From Teratosphaeria epicoccoides (lineage: Eukaryota; Ascomycota; Dothideomycetes; Mycosphaerellales; Teratosphaeriaceae), in assembly GCA_021401465.1 (NCBI GenBank), contig JADDMT010000151.1, forward strand, positions 1 through 60,092: a DNA stretch of 60,092 bases. Reading direction: 5' to 3'. This document shows, in pieces, positions 57,926-60,092 of this stretch. The notes beneath the pieces were generated by a model, which saw only the letters and a list, made by a program, of their open reading frames with translations, did not search any database and was not told where the DNA came from. The first letter of the stretch is position 1, and every line of letters starts with the position of its first letter. Position numbers and translations under genes: made by a program.

Positions 57926-59748
57926 TATAAAGAGCATATACCTTGTGACCTGCTTCTTCATGTTAATGATCTGACTAATCTAGTTACTAATCAGGACGTA
58001 GAGGACTTCTTCCTAGAGTAGTTTAGAGAGGGTCTCTAGCCCCTTAGGCCTTGTCTAGCGCTAGGTGCGGAATCAGAGTATAACTTAGAGGATCTTATTG
58101 CTCGTAGGACCCTTGTCTATCTTCGCTAGGTAGAAGAAGCTCGCGCTAGGCAGAGCATCATTAGCAGGGAATTAAGTATTAGCGATTAGGTAACTAATCG
58201 TAGCTTGAACTGCCTTAGTAAAAGAATTAATGCTCTAACTTGTTAAGTCTAGGGTAGGCATTCTCTGCCTCCTTGCTATGCTCGCATTCCTATCCTACTT
58301 ATTGTCAAGGATGAGTCGCTATTAAGTAAGGAGCCTCTTATACTATAGTAGTTACATTAGACCTAATCTATTCCGAATATAATGCTCCGGAATATGAGCC
58401 TTATTTAAAGCCCTAGTTATTAGAGTATAGCGTCCTCTGACGTTATTAGTTGTCTACTTACTAAGAGTCAGGAACAAATGGCGACTTTGTCTTCAAGCCC
58501 CTTCGCTCCTCTAACTTAGTGTTAGTCTACTAACACCTATATGACTAGCATGAGCCCTACTGCTTATAGGAGCCTAGGTAACTAGCATGTTAGTAGTATT
58601 CATAACTAGCGCTCTAGCAACGTCAGAATCCTGTCTCCTACTTAGCTATCTACTAAGCTTAAGCTAAAGTTTCCTAGGATTAGTTAGTATGCTACTAGCC
58701 ATAGTACTCTACGTCAGAGTCAGAGTCTATATTTAGCGCATTAGAGTTTCCATTCTATAGGTCTAAGCCCTCTAGCTACTATGTAGAGGCCTAGGCTATA
58801 GTTGCCTTCTACTCCTTACGCTCCTCCTCCTTAGTTTGGTCGCATCGATCCATTATATAGGATTGCTAAGGCTAACTATTAAGAGCGCGCTACTACATAT
58901 AATGATTCGTAGGACTATCTTCAGGTTATGCTTACTAATCTGTCAGAGGTCTTTAACTCTTGCTAGATTTGCCTAGGTGCCTCTAACTAGTTAGATATTT
59001 CCGAAGCAAGCTTGTATTGTCCTAGTAGTAGGCCCCGAGCTAGCGGGGATCCGGCCCTTATAAGCTCGTAGCCTAGTAGTTAGAGTTCTTAGCCTTAACG
59101 TAGTAGTTAGAGTTCTTGGTCCTAGCGTAGTAGTAGTAGTTCTCGTGGTCCTAGTGTAGGCCGCAGGTAATTTAGGCGGAGATTTTAGTTAACAAATAAG
59201 GTTCCTAAGGTAGTAAGTTATCTAGTATACTTGTAGTACTACTATCTAGTAGTAGACGTATGCGTATTAAGAACTAAAAAGCTACTTCCTTAGCTAAAGC
59301 TACTCTACTACTCTGTTAAACTAGGCTCCTAGTTTCGGCTTCGCTAGACTGTTAGCAACTATGTCAGAGGTCTTAACATAGCTAATAGATATGATTCCCT
59401 TCTTGCATAGATCGCGTTAGTAGTAGTAGGCTATGTCAATATGCTTTAACCTCTCGCTTACATGAGTATCCCTAGTAAGGGTAATTACCGCTTAGTTGTC
59501 TCCTTGCAGCTATACTATAGGTAACCTAATCGTAAACTTTATCTCCTCTTTAATAAGCAGGCTCTAACTAATGTGTCGCTCTATCCTTATATCTCGGAGA
59601 ATCTGACATAGGAACTATAACTACTTTGCACATCTTACTATTACTATGTATTCTGCTTTAATTGTAGATCTAGCTACTAACTTCTGCTTCTTACTTGTCT
59701 AGGATACTAGACCTCCTACTAGCAGGTAGACATTGCCTAGGATTAATT
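57926..59748 (+). pseudogene. Unidentified long plus-strand frame with TAG/TAA stops
   Basis: One reading frame (codon positions from 57995) keeps register to 59748 with no net frameshift, about 600 codons, interrupted almost only by TAG/TAA. Readable parts: DVEDFFLE, ESEYNLEDLIARRTLVYLR, EARARQSIISRELS, KSQEQMATLSSSPFAPL, KLKLKFPRIS, GRIDPLYRIAKANY, then a Ser/Arg-rich tail near 59060-59190 (RSSSSSRGPSVGRR) built on a short DNA repeat (GTAGTAGTTAGAGTTCTTGG), then LLFNKQALTNVSLYPYISENLT. A gag-like or unknown transposon protein is likely; no family recognised. It is cut at 59749 by a Chromo-2 LTR. Confidence 0.5.
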
Positions 59749-60092
59749 GTCATGAGTGTCAGGAGTACTGTCCGGAGTACTGTAGGATACAGGATCATGT
59801 AGGTCCTGAGTACTATGAGTCATAGTACCGTCATGGGAGTACTATGAGTCATAGGCACGGTCATAGAAGAAAGGATCTGTCATGAGAGGACAGATCCCTA
59901 GATCTGTAGGGTTAGTCTACAGATCTATAGGCTTACAAGGAAGAAGGGATCTGTCATGTGATGACAGACCCTTAGATCTGTGGGGTTAGTCTACAGATCT
60001 ATAGACACGGATCTGTCAGGTCTGTCGACAGATCTAACAGAGCTGCTCTGTCGCTCTCTAGTATATAGGGATAGCTTTAGGACAGGCAGTTA
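59749..60092 (+). repeat. Partial Chromo-2 LTR, opposite orientation
   Basis: Starts TGTCATGAGTGTCAGG and is the near-perfect reverse complement of 1-207 over the shared part, with both hairpin blocks (about 59891-59920 and 59971-60000). The element (pol on plus) continues right of the window. Confidence 0.85.

Overview
This looks like a chromosomal window from a filamentous ascomycete (Pezizomycotina-type fungus). It holds one intact host gene with short GT-AG introns, a Zn2Cys6 plus fungal middle-homology-region transcription factor at 43093-45452 (minus). The rest is nested, mutationally destroyed Ty3/Gypsy chromovirus elements, rich in TAG/TAA stops in the way expected from repeat-induced point mutation (RIP). 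I saw no tRNA, rRNA, CRISPR or telomere repeat.

Layout. 1-2214: end of one Chromo-2 element nested in the gag-pro part of another. 2215-18565: Chromo-1a (+), interrupted by Chromo-1b (3254-11423, minus, 8170 bp, 5-bp target duplication ATAGG). 18566-18665: reverse transcriptase fragment of a third chromovirus (H). 18666-34480: Chromo-1c (+, target duplication CCTGT), itself holding Chromo-2b (23256-30133, minus, TCATA), a solo Chromo-2 LTR (30756-31198, TAGTA) and a 449-bp tandem duplication. 34486-36979: rest of H. 36980-39746: older Chromo-1 relatives and a solo LTR (39146-39492, GTCAC). 39747-42940: an unassigned, less mutated block, then AT-rich DNA. 43093-45452: the gene. 45690-48029: remnants of an LTR element K. 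48030-56198: Chromo-1d (minus, 8169 bp, TCTAA). 56204-59748: an ancient LTR and an unidentified long + frame. 59749-60092: a Chromo-2 LTR in the opposite orientation to the one at position 1.

Main observation. Chromo-1 carries, besides a single gag-pol frame (about 1,654 codons, ending in a chromodomain), a second long frame on the OPPOSITE strand between the chromodomain and the 3' LTR. Four copies keep it at 496-498 codons with an ATG or ATG-derived start, a TATAAAAA box 171-175 bp upstream on its own strand and a 140-bp convergent gap to the gag-pol stop where measured. Chromo-2b has a different 207-codon antisense frame in the same place, with a Cys pattern resembling a zinc cluster followed by a coiled-coil-like stretch. 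The K remnant retains a third antisense coiled-coil-like frame beside its 3' LTR. Antisense genes in this position are known from some plant Tat-lineage Ty3/Gypsy elements; I know of no well-described fungal equivalent, so this is my candidate for an undescribed system.

Mutation pattern. In the elements C-to-T change has removed CCA/TGG almost completely and thinned TCA/TGA, while ACA, GCA and CpG remain common. The 2.7-kb gene island is untouched by this.
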